NCBI RefSeq assembly: GCF_024281035.1
Contig: NZ_JAMXLH010000055.1
Location: 1 to 42,390, forward strand
Reading direction: 5' to 3'
Length of the DNA: 42,390 nt
Source: Paraburkholderia sp.
Lineage (GTDB): Bacteria > Pseudomonadota > Gammaproteobacteria > Burkholderiales > Burkholderiaceae
The translations under genes were made by a program, and so were the position numbers. The notes beneath the pieces are model-generated. The model had not been told where the DNA came from. It ran no database searches and saw nothing but the letters and a program-made list of their open reading frames with translations. Positions 33,117 through 41,683 of the stretch are shown here, piece after piece; the first letter of the stretch is position 1, and each line of letters starts with the position of its first letter.

Positions 33117-34532
33117 ATGCCCACCAATCCTTCGCTATCCGGACCATCCGCCGCCGCCCTCGCCGAAGCCGAGCCCGGGCTGCCGCTGCCGCAGCGCTAT
33201 CACGCGATCATCGTGGTTGCGCTCGGCATCACGCTCGCCGTGCTCGACGGCGCAATCGCCAACGTCGCCCTGCCGACCATCGCGCGTCACCTGCACGCCA
33301 GTGCCGCCAGCTCGATCTGGATCGTCAACGCGTACCAGCTCTCCGTAACCATCTCGCTCTTGCCGCTCGCGTCGCTCGGCGACCGGATCGGCTACCGGCG
33401 CGTGTACCTGTCGGGGCTCGCGCTCTTCACCATCGCGTCGCTCGGTTGCGCGCTCGCCACGTCGCTGCCCGAACTCGCGCTCGCGCGCATGGTGCAGGGC
33501 TTCGGCGGCGCCGGCATCATGAGCGTCAACACCGCGCTCGTGCGCATGATCTATCCGCGCAGCAAGCTCGGCCGCGGCGTCGCCATCAACGCGATGGTCG
33601 TCGCCATCGCCTCCGCGGTCGGCCCGACCATCGCCTCGGCCGTGCTCTCCGTCGCTTCGTGGCCGTGGCTCTTCGCGATCAACGTGCCGATCGGCGTCGC
33701 CGCGTTTGCGTTCGGGCTGCGCACGCTGCCCGTCAACGATCCGCATCGCGCGCCCTACGATTACTGGAGCGCCGTCCTCAACGCACTGGTGTTCGGCCTG
33801 CTGATCTTCGCCGTCGACGGTCTTGGCCACGGCGAGCGCGGCGCCTGGGTCGCCGTCGAGTTCGCGGCCGCAATCGCGTTCGGCTGGTACTTCGTGCGCC
33901 GCCAGTTGAGCCAGCCTGCGCCGCTCTTGCCCGTCGATCTGCTGCGCATTCCGGCTTTCTCGCTTTCGGTCGGAACGTCGGTGTGTTCGTTCTGCGCGCA
34001 AATGCTTGCATTCGTCTCGGTCCCGTTCCTGCTGCAGGACACGTTCGGTCTCTCGCAGGTGCAGACCGGCTTTCTCATGACGCCGTGGCCGCTCGTGATC
34101 GTCGCGGCCGCGCCGCTCGCGGGCTGGCTGTCCGACCGCTATCCGGCGGGCATCCTCGGCGGCATCGGGCTCGCGCTGTTCGCGCTCGGCCTGTTGCTGC
34201 TCGCAACGCTCGGCGGGCATCCGTCCGCGTTCGACATCGGCTGGCGCATGGCGCTGTGCGGCGCGGGATTCGGCACGTTCCAGTCGCCGAACAACCGGCA
34301 GATGCTCTCGTCCGCGCCGCGCGAACGCTCGGGCGGCGCGAGCGGCATGCTGGGCACGGCGCGTCTCACCGGACAGACGCTCGGCGCCGCGCTCGTCGCG
34401 CTGATCTTCGGCATTGCGCCGCAACACGGGCCGACGCTCGCCCTCTATGCGGCGACGGCGTTTTCCGCCGTTGCCGCCGTCATCAGCATGCTGCGGCTCA
34501 TACCGGGCAGCACGGCGACGGCGAAGACGTAA
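33117..34532 (+). CDS. DHA2-type MFS drug exporter
   Basis: This 471-residue inner-membrane protein has 14 predicted helices, the layout of the EmrB/QacA (DHA2) proton antiporters. After a polar N-terminus, helix 1 carries LAVLDGAIANVALPTIA, the DHA2 motif D. The motif A-like LGDRIGYRR is in the loop after helix 2, and motif C is in the GPTIASAVLS helix. I start at ATG 33117; the preceding 31 codons are arginine-rich and lack a family match. No EmrA-type partner is present, so it probably exports alone. The substrate is unknown. Confidence 0.92.
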   Translation: MPTNPSLSGPSAAALAEAEPGLPLPQRYHAIIVVALGITLAVLDGAIANVALPTIARHLHASAASSIWIVNAYQLSVTISLLPLASLGDRIGYRRVYLSGLALFTIASLGCALATSLPELALARMVQGFGGAGIMSVNTALVRMIYPRSKLGRGVAINAMVVAIASAVGPTIASAVLSVASWPWLFAINVPIGVAAFAFGLRTLPVNDPHRAPYDYWSAVLNALVFGLLIFAVDGLGHGERGAWVAVEFAAAIAFGWYFVRRQLSQPAPLLPVDLLRIPAFSLSVGTSVCSFCAQMLAFVSVPFLLQDTFGLSQVQTGFLMTPWPLVIVAAAPLAGWLSDRYPAGILGGIGLALFALGLLLLATLGGHPSAFDIGWRMALCGAGFGTFQSPNNRQMLSSAPRERSGGASGMLGTARLTGQTLGAALVALIFGIAPQHGPTLALYAATAFSAVAAVISMLRLIPGSTATAKT

Positions 34533-34541
34533 CGAAAACAC

Positions 34542-34585
34542 GACGGCAACACAACGACAACGCAACGGCAACGCAACGGCAACAT
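34542..34585. repeat. 11-bp tandem repeat, four copies
   Basis: GACGGCAACAC, AACGACAACGC, AACGGCAACGC and AACGGCAACAT follow head to tail ten bases after the MFS stop. They lie in the gap before the small membrane protein gene. A perfect 12-bp palindrome CGATACGTATCG sits later in the same gap at 34681-34692. Confidence 0.85.
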
Positions 34586-34759
34586 CACGCCGCCGTAGCG
34601 CCCCCGTTTTACGCCCGCGCGTCGTTCGCACTCGTGCGCGCCGCCGCTGTCCAAACGGATAACGGCGCGCCGATTCATGTCGATACGTATCGCTTCGTGT
34701 CGATTCGTGCCGCCGCGATCTTCCCTTCACGGTGTTCAATCAAACCCAAGGGGATTTCC

Positions 34760-35317
34760 ATGTCATTGATCGTCGCTGGACGGTTCACGACCTTCCCCGC
34801 CGCCGAGGCCGTCGCCGAGAAGCTCTTCGCACGCGGCTTCGTCGAGGAAGACGTGAACCTCTTCTTCGTCAATCCGCGCGGGCAGCACGCCCGTCACGCG
34901 ATCCACACCGCCACGCCGCAAGGCCCCGTCCTCCTGTCGCCGCATTTCACGCGCAACTTCACCGCTGGCGCGGTGGCGGGCGCCGTGGTCGGCGTCGTGC
35001 TTTTCGCGGGGCTGTCGGGCTCGCTGCCGGTCATGGTGATGGCGGCGGGCGTCGGCGCGTGGATCGGCGCGTGGATCGGCATGAGCGCGAGCCGGCAGCA
35101 CGCCGCCGAGCATCACGAGCGCGTGCTGCACGAAATGCGCAGTTCGGGCGTGCTGCTCGCGGTGCACGTGAGTCCGGAGAACCAGGCCTCGGCCGCCGAT
35201 GTGCTGCGCGAAGCCGGTGCAGCCGACGTCGAGCGTGCCTCGGGCCGCTGGCAAGGCGGCCATTGGGCCGACTTCGATCCGACCCGCACGCCCGAGCCGT
35301 ACGGCAAGGCGGCTTAG
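34760..35317 (+). CDS. Glycine-rich small membrane protein of unknown function
   Basis: This 185-residue protein has a soluble N-terminal alpha/beta part (IVAGRFTTFPAAEAVAEKLF, VEEDVNLFFV), which resembles the general-stress-protein 17M-like fold. A glycine-rich hairpin of two hydrophobic segments follows (about 72-120: TAGAVAGAVVGVVLFAGLSG and VMAAGVGAWIGAWIGM). A polar C-terminal domain contains VLLAVHVSPENQASAADVL. The layout suggests a stress-related inner-membrane or glycine-zipper protein. AAGGGGA precedes the ATG. I cannot assign a named family with confidence, and no neighbour hints at a role. Confidence 0.78.
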   Translation: MSLIVAGRFTTFPAAEAVAEKLFARGFVEEDVNLFFVNPRGQHARHAIHTATPQGPVLLSPHFTRNFTAGAVAGAVVGVVLFAGLSGSLPVMVMAAGVGAWIGAWIGMSASRQHAAEHHERVLHEMRSSGVLLAVHVSPENQASAADVLREAGAADVERASGRWQGGHWADFDPTRTPEPYGKAA

Positions 35318-35360
35318 ACACGCCGGGCGCGCCTGACACGCGCGAGCGCTGCAACGCAAC

Positions 35361-35420
35361 ACGGCGGCCCGCAGGCCGCCGCGTGAGTGAGCGTGTGTGC
35401 GTGCGTGTGTTTGTGCGTAC
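35361..35420. other. GC hairpin and GT-rich tract
   Basis: An 8-bp GC hairpin (CGGCGGCC 35362-35369 with GGCCGCCG 35374-35381, loop of four) lies 45 bp after the membrane protein stop. It is followed by a stretch of mostly alternating GT (35382-35420), which can adopt Z-form DNA. The hairpin may end transcription, but no T-run is present. Confidence 0.4.
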
Positions 35421-35488
35421 GCCACTGCGTCGCGCCGAGGCGCACGACAAAACGCACTACGTCGCGGCGGCTCAGCACAACCGAGCCG

Positions 35489-36913
35489 TCATCCAGCCTT
35501 CGCCGGTGCAACGCTGCGCGCCCTGGCCGTGACCGACGCGGCCGTCGCGACGCTGCGCAGATCGGCGAGGAACGTATCGCGCCACACCGAGAGATTGTTC
35601 TCGCGCAGCGAGGCCATCATGTCCGTGTAGCGCGCGTGACGCTCGCTGCGCGGCATCGAGAGCGCGCGTTCGAGCGCTTCCGCCGTCTGGTTCAGATCGT
35701 AAGGATTGACGACGAGCGCGCCCGGCATGTGCTCCGCCGCACCCGCGAACTGCGAGAGCACGAGCACGCCCGGATCCTCGGGATTCTGCGACGCCACATA
35801 TTCCTTCGCGACGAGATTCATCCCGTCACGCAGCGGCGCGACATAGCCGACGTGCGCCTGCCGGAAGAGCCCCATGAGCAGATTGCGCTCGTACTTGCGG
35901 TTGAGGTACTGGATCGGCGTCCAGTCGAGTTGCGCGAAGCGGCCGTTGATGCGGCCCGCATCGCCTTCGAGGTTGCGCCGGATGGCCTGATAGGTCTGCA
36001 CATCCGAGCGCGTCGGCGGCGCGATCTGCAGGAGCGACACGCGGCCATGCCAGCCCGGCCCGTTCTGCAGCATGCGCTCGAAGGCCTGGAAGCGCTCCGC
36101 GAGCCCCTTCGAATAATCGAGCCGGTCGACGCTCATGATGAGCTTGCGCCCGCGCATGGCGTCGCGCAGGCTGCGCACGGGCTTGCGGTCGGAGAACTGC
36201 GCTGCGGAGGTCGCGATCGCGTCGGGATAGATGCCGATCGGGTAGGCGCCCACCTTCAGGAAACGTCCCCACGCGTGAACCATGCCGTCGTCGCTCGCGC
36301 TGCCGTGGCCGCCGCGCTCGACGTAGTCGAGGAACGCCTGGCGGTCGGCGTCCGTCTGGAAGCCGACCACGTCGTAGTGGCACATGAACTTCATCAGCTC
36401 CTCATGCGGCGGCACCGAGCGCAGCACCTCGGGCACCGGCAGCGGAATGTGCAGGAAAAAGCCGATCGGATTCTTCACGCCGAGATCGCGCAGGCAGCGC
36501 GCAAACGGGATCAGGTGATAGTCGTGAACCCAGATGATGTCGTCGGGTTCGATCATCGGCTGAAGCTGGCGCGCGAGCGCCACGTTCACGCGCAGATAGC
36601 CCGCGTAATCCTGGCGCTCGTAGCGCGCGAGGTCGTTGCGGTAATGGAAGGTCGGCCAGAGCGTGGTGTTCGAAAAGCCCTTGTAGTACTGGTCGTAGTC
36701 ACGGCGTGTGAGGCCGACCGTCGCGTAGGTCACGTTGCCTTGCTGCTCAATGGCCGGATGCGACGGCGCGGTGACGGTCTCGCCGCTCCAGCCGAACCAC
36801 ACGCCGCCGGTTTCCTTGAGCGCATCCAGCACGCCGACGGCGAGCCCGCCAGCGGCGGGCCGCCCTTCCTGCGTCGGCGCAACGCGATTCGATACCACGA
36901 TCAGTCTGCCCAT
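35489..36913 (-). CDS. otsA: Trehalose-6-phosphate synthase
   Basis: OtsA joins UDP-glucose and glucose-6-phosphate to trehalose-6-phosphate for osmotic and desiccation protection. The 474-residue GT20 enzyme begins LIVVSNRVAPTQEGRPAAGG and keeps GVWFGWSGE, HDYHLIPF, FFLHIPLPVPE with the catalytic groups, and VDRLDYSKGL with the nucleotide-sugar arginine/lysine. The start ATG at 36913 follows AGGAGGTTAGCC, a strong ribosome binding site. No otsB phosphatase is next to it, so the phosphatase must lie elsewhere or be missing. Long segments are quoted in part. Confidence 0.96.
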   Translation of the reverse strand: MGRLIVVSNRVAPTQEGRPAAGGLAVGVLDALKETGGVWFGWSGETVTAPSHPAIEQQGNVTYATVGLTRRDYDQYYKGFSNTTLWPTFHYRNDLARYERQDYAGYLRVNVALARQLQPMIEPDDIIWVHDYHLIPFARCLRDLGVKNPIGFFLHIPLPVPEVLRSVPPHEELMKFMCHYDVVGFQTDADRQAFLDYVERGGHGSASDDGMVHAWGRFLKVGAYPIGIYPDAIATSAAQFSDRKPVRSLRDAMRGRKLIMSVDRLDYSKGLAERFQAFERMLQNGPGWHGRVSLLQIAPPTRSDVQTYQAIRRNLEGDAGRINGRFAQLDWTPIQYLNRKYERNLLMGLFRQAHVGYVAPLRDGMNLVAKEYVASQNPEDPGVLVLSQFAGAAEHMPGALVVNPYDLNQTAEALERALSMPRSERHARYTDMMASLRENNLSVWRDTFLADLRSVATAASVTARARSVAPAKAG

Positions 36914-37126
36914 TGCGGCTAACCTCCTGTTTCGTTGTTTCTGTGACGATATCGATCTGACGATTGCAAGACGCGTGCCACGTGTCCGTCAGCCTGGGTG
37001 GAAACACGCTTTCGGCAGCGATAGAACAAGCGCATCCCGCGCAGCGGACGCGCCCTGCGCAATGGCACAAACGTCTGGAAACGGCTGGAAATGACTGGAT
37101 GACGCGCTGTGGGGGCCGGATGAAAC

Positions 37127-37351
37127 TCACGCGTCCTGTTCCGACCCGAGATCGCGCTGGTAATCGAGTCCTTCAGCGCGCGCACCGCCCTGGTTGTGCT
37201 CGCCATCGGGCGGCACGCCCGGCGCCGTGCGGTTCTGCCCGGCCGGATCGGGTGCGCCCATGGTGGGCGGGTAGTTGCCAGGCTGATCGCCGTCACGCGG
37301 ACCGCGCTTGCCCGAATGACGTGCCGAACGACGCAATGCGGGATGTCTCAT
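37127..37351 (-). CDS. Small basic disordered protein of unknown function
   Basis: This 74-residue protein is rich in Arg, Gly, Pro, Asp and Gln (RHPALRRSARHSGKRGPRDG, then PPTMGAPDPAGQNRT) and is likely unfolded, with no membrane segment. The GGAGG at 37359-37363 is ideally placed for ATG 37351 but too close for ATG 37357, which decides the start. It lies upstream of otsA on the same strand. The good ribosome binding site and clean frame speak for a real gene; I do not recognise the family. Confidence 0.65.
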   Translation of the reverse strand: MRHPALRRSARHSGKRGPRDGDQPGNYPPTMGAPDPAGQNRTAPGVPPDGEHNQGGARAEGLDYQRDLGSEQDA

Positions 37352-37558
37352 GTCCATGCCTCCAGCGCCAGGCCGCTACCTGGCGGCAGCGCGTGTTCAT
37401 AGTCTAGGGTTCGTCGCGTGAAATTTCCGGTAAAAATGGCGAAAGTTTTGTAACTCGTACATAAAAGCGTAAGAGCCGCGCCGATGCGGGTGCGCGATGT
37501 GCTTTCCGGCGCGGCGCGCACGCCAACCCGGCCAGCACGGCCGGCGAGCCCGGCGCAT

Positions 37559-37810
37559 TCACGCGGCACAGCCGCGCTGCGCGGGGTTGGCAGTCCGGAT
37601 CCGGCGCCTATTTGTTTGCGGCGATTGCGGCGATTGCGGCGCCTCGAACGGCTCGGGCGGCGGATCGCCGATCGGCGGCCCGTCCGGCTCGTCCGGCTCG
37701 CCCGGCGGCGGGTCGTCAGGCTGCGGGGTATGCGCGAGATACGGCTTCGTGCCGGTGTGGCCGGTATGACCTGTGTAGCCTGTGCGGCCTGTAAATCGGC
37801 AGTGGGGCAT
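37559..37810 (-). CDS. Small proline-rich protein with GHTG repeats
   Basis: This 83-residue protein has an N-terminal Gly/Thr/His repeat (TGRTGYTGHTGHTG) and a proline/acid-rich middle (PPPGEPDEPDGPPIGDPPPEP). The end is basic. The start ATG at 37810 has GAGGAG six bases upstream, which makes it the best of several overlapping frames on both strands. No signal or membrane segment is visible, so it should be cytoplasmic and disordered. The coding DNA contains a 9-bp GCGGCGATT duplication near 37620. The gene sits next to a sigma-54-dependent response regulator; function unknown. Confidence 0.6.
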   Translation of the reverse strand: MPHCRFTGRTGYTGHTGHTGTKPYLAHTPQPDDPPPGEPDEPDGPPIGDPPPEPFEAPQSPQSPQTNRRRIRTANPAQRGCAA

Positions 37811-37944
37811 GGCTCACTCCTCGAAATGTCTCCCTCTGCTCAACAGCGCAAGGGACATACCATGAACCAGGCGGGCAAAAGGCGCCGGGCCAGGCGCAAG
37901 CAGCCCGATCCGCGGCCTGCCGGGGCCGCCGCAGGGCCGCGTGC

Positions 37945-39348
37945 TCAGGCGTCCGCGCCACCCGTCACGTGCGTGGGCGCCTGATCGTCCGCTTCGCCCT
38001 TGCCGCGCTCGTTGCCATATTCGACGAGCCGGTTATAGAGCGTCTTCAGGCTGATGCCGAGAATCTCCGCCGCCCGCGTCTTCACGCCGCCGCATTGTTC
38101 GAGCGTGGCGAGAATCAGTTGCCGGTCGGCGTCGGCGAGCGAGGTCCCGAACGGAATCGTCACGGCCGTCCCGGCCATCGACTTCGACAGCGAGATCTGC
38201 AACGGCACTGCGGCGGTGAGGTCGCCATCGGCGCTCGCCATGATGTGCGCGCGCTGCACGTAGTTCTTCAGCTCGCGCACGTTGCCGGGCCACGGGTACG
38301 CGGCCAGCATTTCGCGCACGGCAGCCGGAAACTGCCGCTTCGTGCCGTGGCGTTCGTTGAGTTCGTCGAGAAACGACTGGGCGAGCAACCCGACATCCTT
38401 GCCGCGCTCGCGCAGCGGCGGCAGGTTGATCGGGAAGACGTTGAGCCGGTGATAGAGGTCGAGGCGCAGCTTGCCTTCGGCCACGGCCTGCTCGGGATCG
38501 CGGTTGGTCGCCGCGATGAGGCGCACGTCGGTCTCGATCTCCCTGGTCGTCCCGACACGCATGAACATGCCCGTTTCCAGCACGCGCAGGAGCTTCACCT
38601 GAAGCTCGACCGGCATTTCGGTGATTTCGTCGAGAAACAGCGTGCCGCCGTTCGCGCGTTCGAAATAGCCCTTGTGCTGCCGGTCCGCGCCGGTAAACGA
38701 GCCGCGCTCGTGGCCGAACATCTCCGATTCGATCAGGTTCGGCGAAATCGCGCCGCAGTTGACCGCGAGGAATTCCTGCTTGCGACGCAGGCTCAATTGA
38801 TGAATGGTCTGCGCGGCGAGTTCCTTGCCGGTGCCCGACTCGCCGACGAGCATCACCGACGCGGGCGTCGGCGCCACCCGGCCGATCTGGTCGTAAACCT
38901 CCTGCATCGCCGCCGAACTGCCGAGCATCAGACCGAAACGGCCCATGCGGCGCAGCTCGCCGCGCAACGTGCCGATTTCCGCCTTGAGGTCGCCCGCGCG
39001 CGGCAGCCGGTTCAGGATCGCCTTTACGCGCTGCAGGTTGATCGGCTTGACGAGGTAATCGATCGCGCCGGCCTTGAGTGCGTCGACAGCCGTCTCGACG
39101 CTCGCATGGCCGGTGATGACCACGAGTTCCACGCCCGAGCGCGGATCGAGATCCTGGAACAGCTCGGTTCCGCTGCCGTCCGGAAGTTTGAGATCGGCAA
39201 AGACCACATCCGGCATCTGCCGCACCAGCTGGATGCGCGCCTCGCGCAGATCGCCGGCCTGTGCGGTGGTGAGGCCGTCGTCGCCCACCACGGCGGCCAG
39301 TGCCTCGCGGGTTCCCGCATCGTCATCGACAATCAATACATGTGGCAT
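37945..39348 (-). CDS. Sigma-54-dependent response regulator (NtrC class)
   Basis: This 467-residue activator has a receiver (1-115, phospho-acceptor D52 in FADLKLPDG, acidic pocket DDD at 8-10) and a sigma-54-interacting AAA+ domain (about 140-370). A Fis-type helix-turn-helix (about 415-455, TRAAEILGISLKTLYNRL) ends it. Walker A is GESGTGKE (169-176), Walker B GGTLFLDE, and the sigma-54 contact loop reads GSFTGA (216-221) instead of the usual GAFTGA. No histidine kinase is adjacent, so its partner lies elsewhere. Its HTH closely resembles that of the activator at 40448-41533, suggesting a duplicated pair. Confidence 0.94.
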   Translation of the reverse strand: MPHVLIVDDDAGTREALAAVVGDDGLTTAQAGDLREARIQLVRQMPDVVFADLKLPDGSGTELFQDLDPRSGVELVVITGHASVETAVDALKAGAIDYLVKPINLQRVKAILNRLPRAGDLKAEIGTLRGELRRMGRFGLMLGSSAAMQEVYDQIGRVAPTPASVMLVGESGTGKELAAQTIHQLSLRRKQEFLAVNCGAISPNLIESEMFGHERGSFTGADRQHKGYFERANGGTLFLDEITEMPVELQVKLLRVLETGMFMRVGTTREIETDVRLIAATNRDPEQAVAEGKLRLDLYHRLNVFPINLPPLRERGKDVGLLAQSFLDELNERHGTKRQFPAAVREMLAAYPWPGNVRELKNYVQRAHIMASADGDLTAAVPLQISLSKSMAGTAVTIPFGTSLADADRQLILATLEQCGGVKTRAAEILGISLKTLYNRLVEYGNERGKGEADDQAPTHVTGGADA

Positions 39349-39688
39349 CGCGTCTCGTCAGCCCTCGAATGTGAATGGCCCCGCGCAACCGCGCGTCGCG
39401 GCGTGCAATCGAAGCCATAGGAACCGGCGCCGCACAGGCGCGGCGCACGCAGTCGTAGCGTGGTGGAGTACGAAACGGTCGGGTACGGCACCGAAGGCGG
39501 CGCAGGCGTGCTTTAGCTGCAACTATGCAACAATCCCGCAGTTATTGACTGGCCTAGACCCAGATTGTTGTTGATATGACCATTATAGAACGATTCGAGA
39601 TAGATGCGCGTCCAGCCTCGCGCGGCCGGGCAGCAGGGTGCCCGTCGTAGAAGATTCAAGCTGGGTTCACGCCGGAAGCGCGTGCGGC
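39349..39688. other. Leader and promoter region of the response regulator
   Basis: This 340-bp gap is AT-rich at 39520-39600. On the minus strand TATAAT lies at 39587-39582, which could start a 230-base leader for the response regulator; the matching -35 is weak. CAACAATC (39528-39535) and GATTGTTG (39563-39570) form an inverted repeat within the leader. No protein gene is supported. Confidence 0.5.
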
Positions 39689-40000
39689 TTAGGCGTTACC
39701 GTGCGGAAACGGCCAGGGCGCACCGGCCGCACCGTTGCTCTGACCAGACGCGGCTGCGCCCGATGCCCTGGCGCCCGACATACCCGAGACGCCCGCGCTG
39801 GAGGCAGCCGCCCCGGCCGCGCTGCCGCCGTCGGCGTCGAGCGCGCCGCCCTCGCCTTCCCAGCGGCTCAATTCACGGTGATAGCTCATACGCTGCGCCC
39901 GATGGCGCTGCGACCAGCGCCAGGCCATCATCCCGGCCGTCGCGCCGAGCGCGCCAACGGCGAGCAATGCGCCCACCAGATTCGTTCTGTTCGTCGACAT
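39689..40000 (-). CDS. Single-helix membrane protein of unknown function
   Basis: This 103-residue protein has a short basic N-terminus, one hydrophobic segment (about 8-26: LVGALLAVGALGATAGMMAW), a basic patch (RWSQRHRAQR) and a Gly/Ala/Ser-rich cytoplasmic or periplasmic tail. The ATG at 40000 is preceded by GGAGGA, a strong ribosome binding site, so it is likely a real gene. Overlapping frames on both strands lack such a site. It lies between two sigma-54 activators; the family is not recognised. Confidence 0.65.
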   Translation of the reverse strand: MSTNRTNLVGALLAVGALGATAGMMAWRWSQRHRAQRMSYHRELSRWEGEGGALDADGGSAAGAAASSAGVSGMSGARASGAAASGQSNGAAGAPWPFPHGNA

Positions 40001-40013
40001 GTCGCGTCCTCCG

Positions 40014-40049
40014 GATCTTGCCGTGCATCTTGCTGTGAATCTTGCTGCG
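40014..40049. repeat. 12-bp tandem repeat, three copies
   Basis: GATCTTGCCGTG, CATCTTGCTGTG and AATCTTGCTGCG follow head to tail just upstream of the ribosome binding site of the gene at 39689-40000 (minus strand). Confidence 0.88.
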
Positions 40050-40376
40050 TAGCGTCCCGGTCAGCACCGGAATCGTGCGGTAAGGCACCGCCCGTATACC
40101 GTCGATCCGGGCGAGCGTCGCGAGTTCCACAGCAGGATTCGTGCCGGATGTGCGAAGATCGGCCAACATCGCACCGACATACGTGTACGCCAAGGTAACG
40201 GCGCGATAACGGCAAAGCGCGAACGTCCGTCGGACAGTACGTCGATTGCCCTGCGGCGTGTCACGGTGGTTAAATATTCAGGCGATGCAAACCATGCGGC
40301 CGTCGGCGCGGCTTCTCCCGTGCCAGTCCTGGACGGCCATGTCCGAACCGCGCCTCGGCCGCTCGCCGCATGAAGT

Positions 40377-40400
40377 CATGACGGCATGACCGCATGACGA
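40377..40400. repeat. 8-bp tandem repeat, three copies
   Basis: CATGACGG, CATGACCG and CATGACGA lie 48 bp before the start of the second sigma-54 activator. Confidence 0.8.
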
Positions 40401-40447
40401 TGCAGCCGCTCAAAGGCGTAAGCCCCCTTTTCAGGACGGAATAGCTT

Positions 40448-41533
40448 ATGGCGCAAATCGAGCCGGGCTCGCCCGCCGCCGATCGCAACACGCGCAACCA
40501 GCGCGACAAGCGCAACGAAAGCGAGGACCACGGCGCGCGCGTCGCCGGCCTGGAGTCGTTTGGGCGGCTCTACGGTTCATCGCCGGTGATGCGGGAACTC
40601 TATGCGCAGATCGGATGCGTGGCGGCCACGGACGCCACCGCGCTGATCGTCGGCGAATCGGGCACGGGCAAGGAACTCGTGGCGCGCACCATCCACGATC
40701 TGAGCGCGCGGCGCGACGGCCCGTTCATCCCCGTCAACTGCGGCGCGATCCCCGACGATCTGATCGAGGCCGAACTCTTCGGCCACGAGAAAGGCAGCTT
40801 CACGGGCGCGGTGCAGGCGCGCGATGGGCACTTCGAGCACGCGCGCGGCGGCACGCTGTTCCTCGACGAAATCACCGAAATGTCGTTGCTGCACCAGGTG
40901 AAGCTGCTGCGCGCGCTCGAAACCGGCGACTACTTTCCGGTGGGCGGCAACGAGGCGATCCACGGCGACGTGCGCGTCATCGCCGCGACCAACCGCGATC
41001 CCGTCACCGCCGTCAAGGAAAGCTGCCTGCGCGAAGACCTGATGTACCGCCTTGCCGTGTTTCCGCTGCGCGTGCCGCCGCTGCGCGAGCGCGGGCACGA
41101 CCGCGAACTGCTGGCGCAACTGTTTCTCGCCGAACTCAACGAGCAGGAACGCTCACAGAAGGCCTTCAGCAAGCGCGCGCTCGAAGCGGTGCGCAACTGG
41201 TCGTGGCCCGGCAACGTGCGCGAGTTGAAGAACGCCGTCTATCGGGCGTTCATCCTCGCGGAAAAAGCGGTGGAGATTACCCATCCGCAGCTGGTGCCGC
41301 GTGTAAAGAAGCCGGTCACGCAGGGCGATGCGATGAGCGTCTGGATCGGCACGCCGCTCGCCGACGCGCAAAAGCAGATCATCCTCGGCACACTTAAATA
41401 TTGCGGCGGCGACAAGCGCCTTGCGGCGCGCACGCTGGGCGTGAGCCTCAAGACGCTCTATAACCGCCTCGGCAGCTATGGCGCGGACGACGGCATCGAC
41501 GATGAAGACGACCGCGTGCGCGAAAGCCGTTGA
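40448..41533 (+). CDS. Sigma-54 activator without receiver domain
   Basis: This 361-residue activator has only a short polar N-terminus (1-38), an AAA+ domain (about 39-280) and a Fis-type HTH (about 310-345, LAARTLGVSLKTLYNRL). Walker A is GESGTGKE (69-76); the sigma-54 loop reads GSFTGA (116-121). Walker B is GGTLFLDE. It lacks any sensor domain, like PspF or HrpR/S, and would be controlled by a partner protein or by expression level. The ATG at 40448 follows AGGACGGA. The HTH and AAA+ domain match the response regulator at 37945-39348. A bidirectional terminator follows. Confidence 0.92.
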   Translation: MAQIEPGSPAADRNTRNQRDKRNESEDHGARVAGLESFGRLYGSSPVMRELYAQIGCVAATDATALIVGESGTGKELVARTIHDLSARRDGPFIPVNCGAIPDDLIEAELFGHEKGSFTGAVQARDGHFEHARGGTLFLDEITEMSLLHQVKLLRALETGDYFPVGGNEAIHGDVRVIAATNRDPVTAVKESCLREDLMYRLAVFPLRVPPLRERGHDRELLAQLFLAELNEQERSQKAFSKRALEAVRNWSWPGNVRELKNAVYRAFILAEKAVEITHPQLVPRVKKPVTQGDAMSVWIGTPLADAQKQIILGTLKYCGGDKRLAARTLGVSLKTLYNRLGSYGADDGIDDEDDRVRESR

Positions 41534-41626
41534 GGGAGGCTGCATCGGCGCGATGCCGCCAGCGCAAGGATGAATCGAGCGCCGGGGCGCGCTTGAACCC
41601 ATACGCTTTCGCCCCGCACCCGTGAA

Positions 41627-41665
41627 AAAAACGGCCGCCGAAGCGACCATTGAGCGACCGTTTTT
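41627..41665. terminator. Bidirectional terminator between convergent genes
   Basis: AAAAACGGCCGC (41627-41638) and GCGACCGTTTTT (41654-41665) pair as a 12-bp stem with one mismatch and a 15-base loop. T-runs lie on both strands, so it serves both the sigma-54 activator (plus) and the ABC ATPase (minus). Confidence 0.88.
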
Positions 41666-41683
41666 CCGTATGCGGCGAAGCGC

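Larger units (their letters stand above)
40001..40447. other. Gap between membrane protein and second activator
   Basis: This 447-bp gap holds a 3 x 12-bp tandem array (40014-40049) and a 3 x 8-bp array (40377-40400). A minus-strand frame with a TTG start at 40193 is open but has no ribosome binding site and runs into the gene at 39689-40000 in another frame, so I do not call it. Confidence 0.5.

Noticed and set aside
37484..37984. Plus-strand frames around the proline-rich gene
   Set aside because: They are arginine-rich and have no ribosome binding site, while the minus-strand frame has GAGGAG at the correct distance.
39873..40193. Minus-strand frame of 106 codons starting with TTG
   Set aside because: It lacks a ribosome binding site and overlaps, in another frame, a gene that has a strong one. 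It crosses a 12-bp tandem array.
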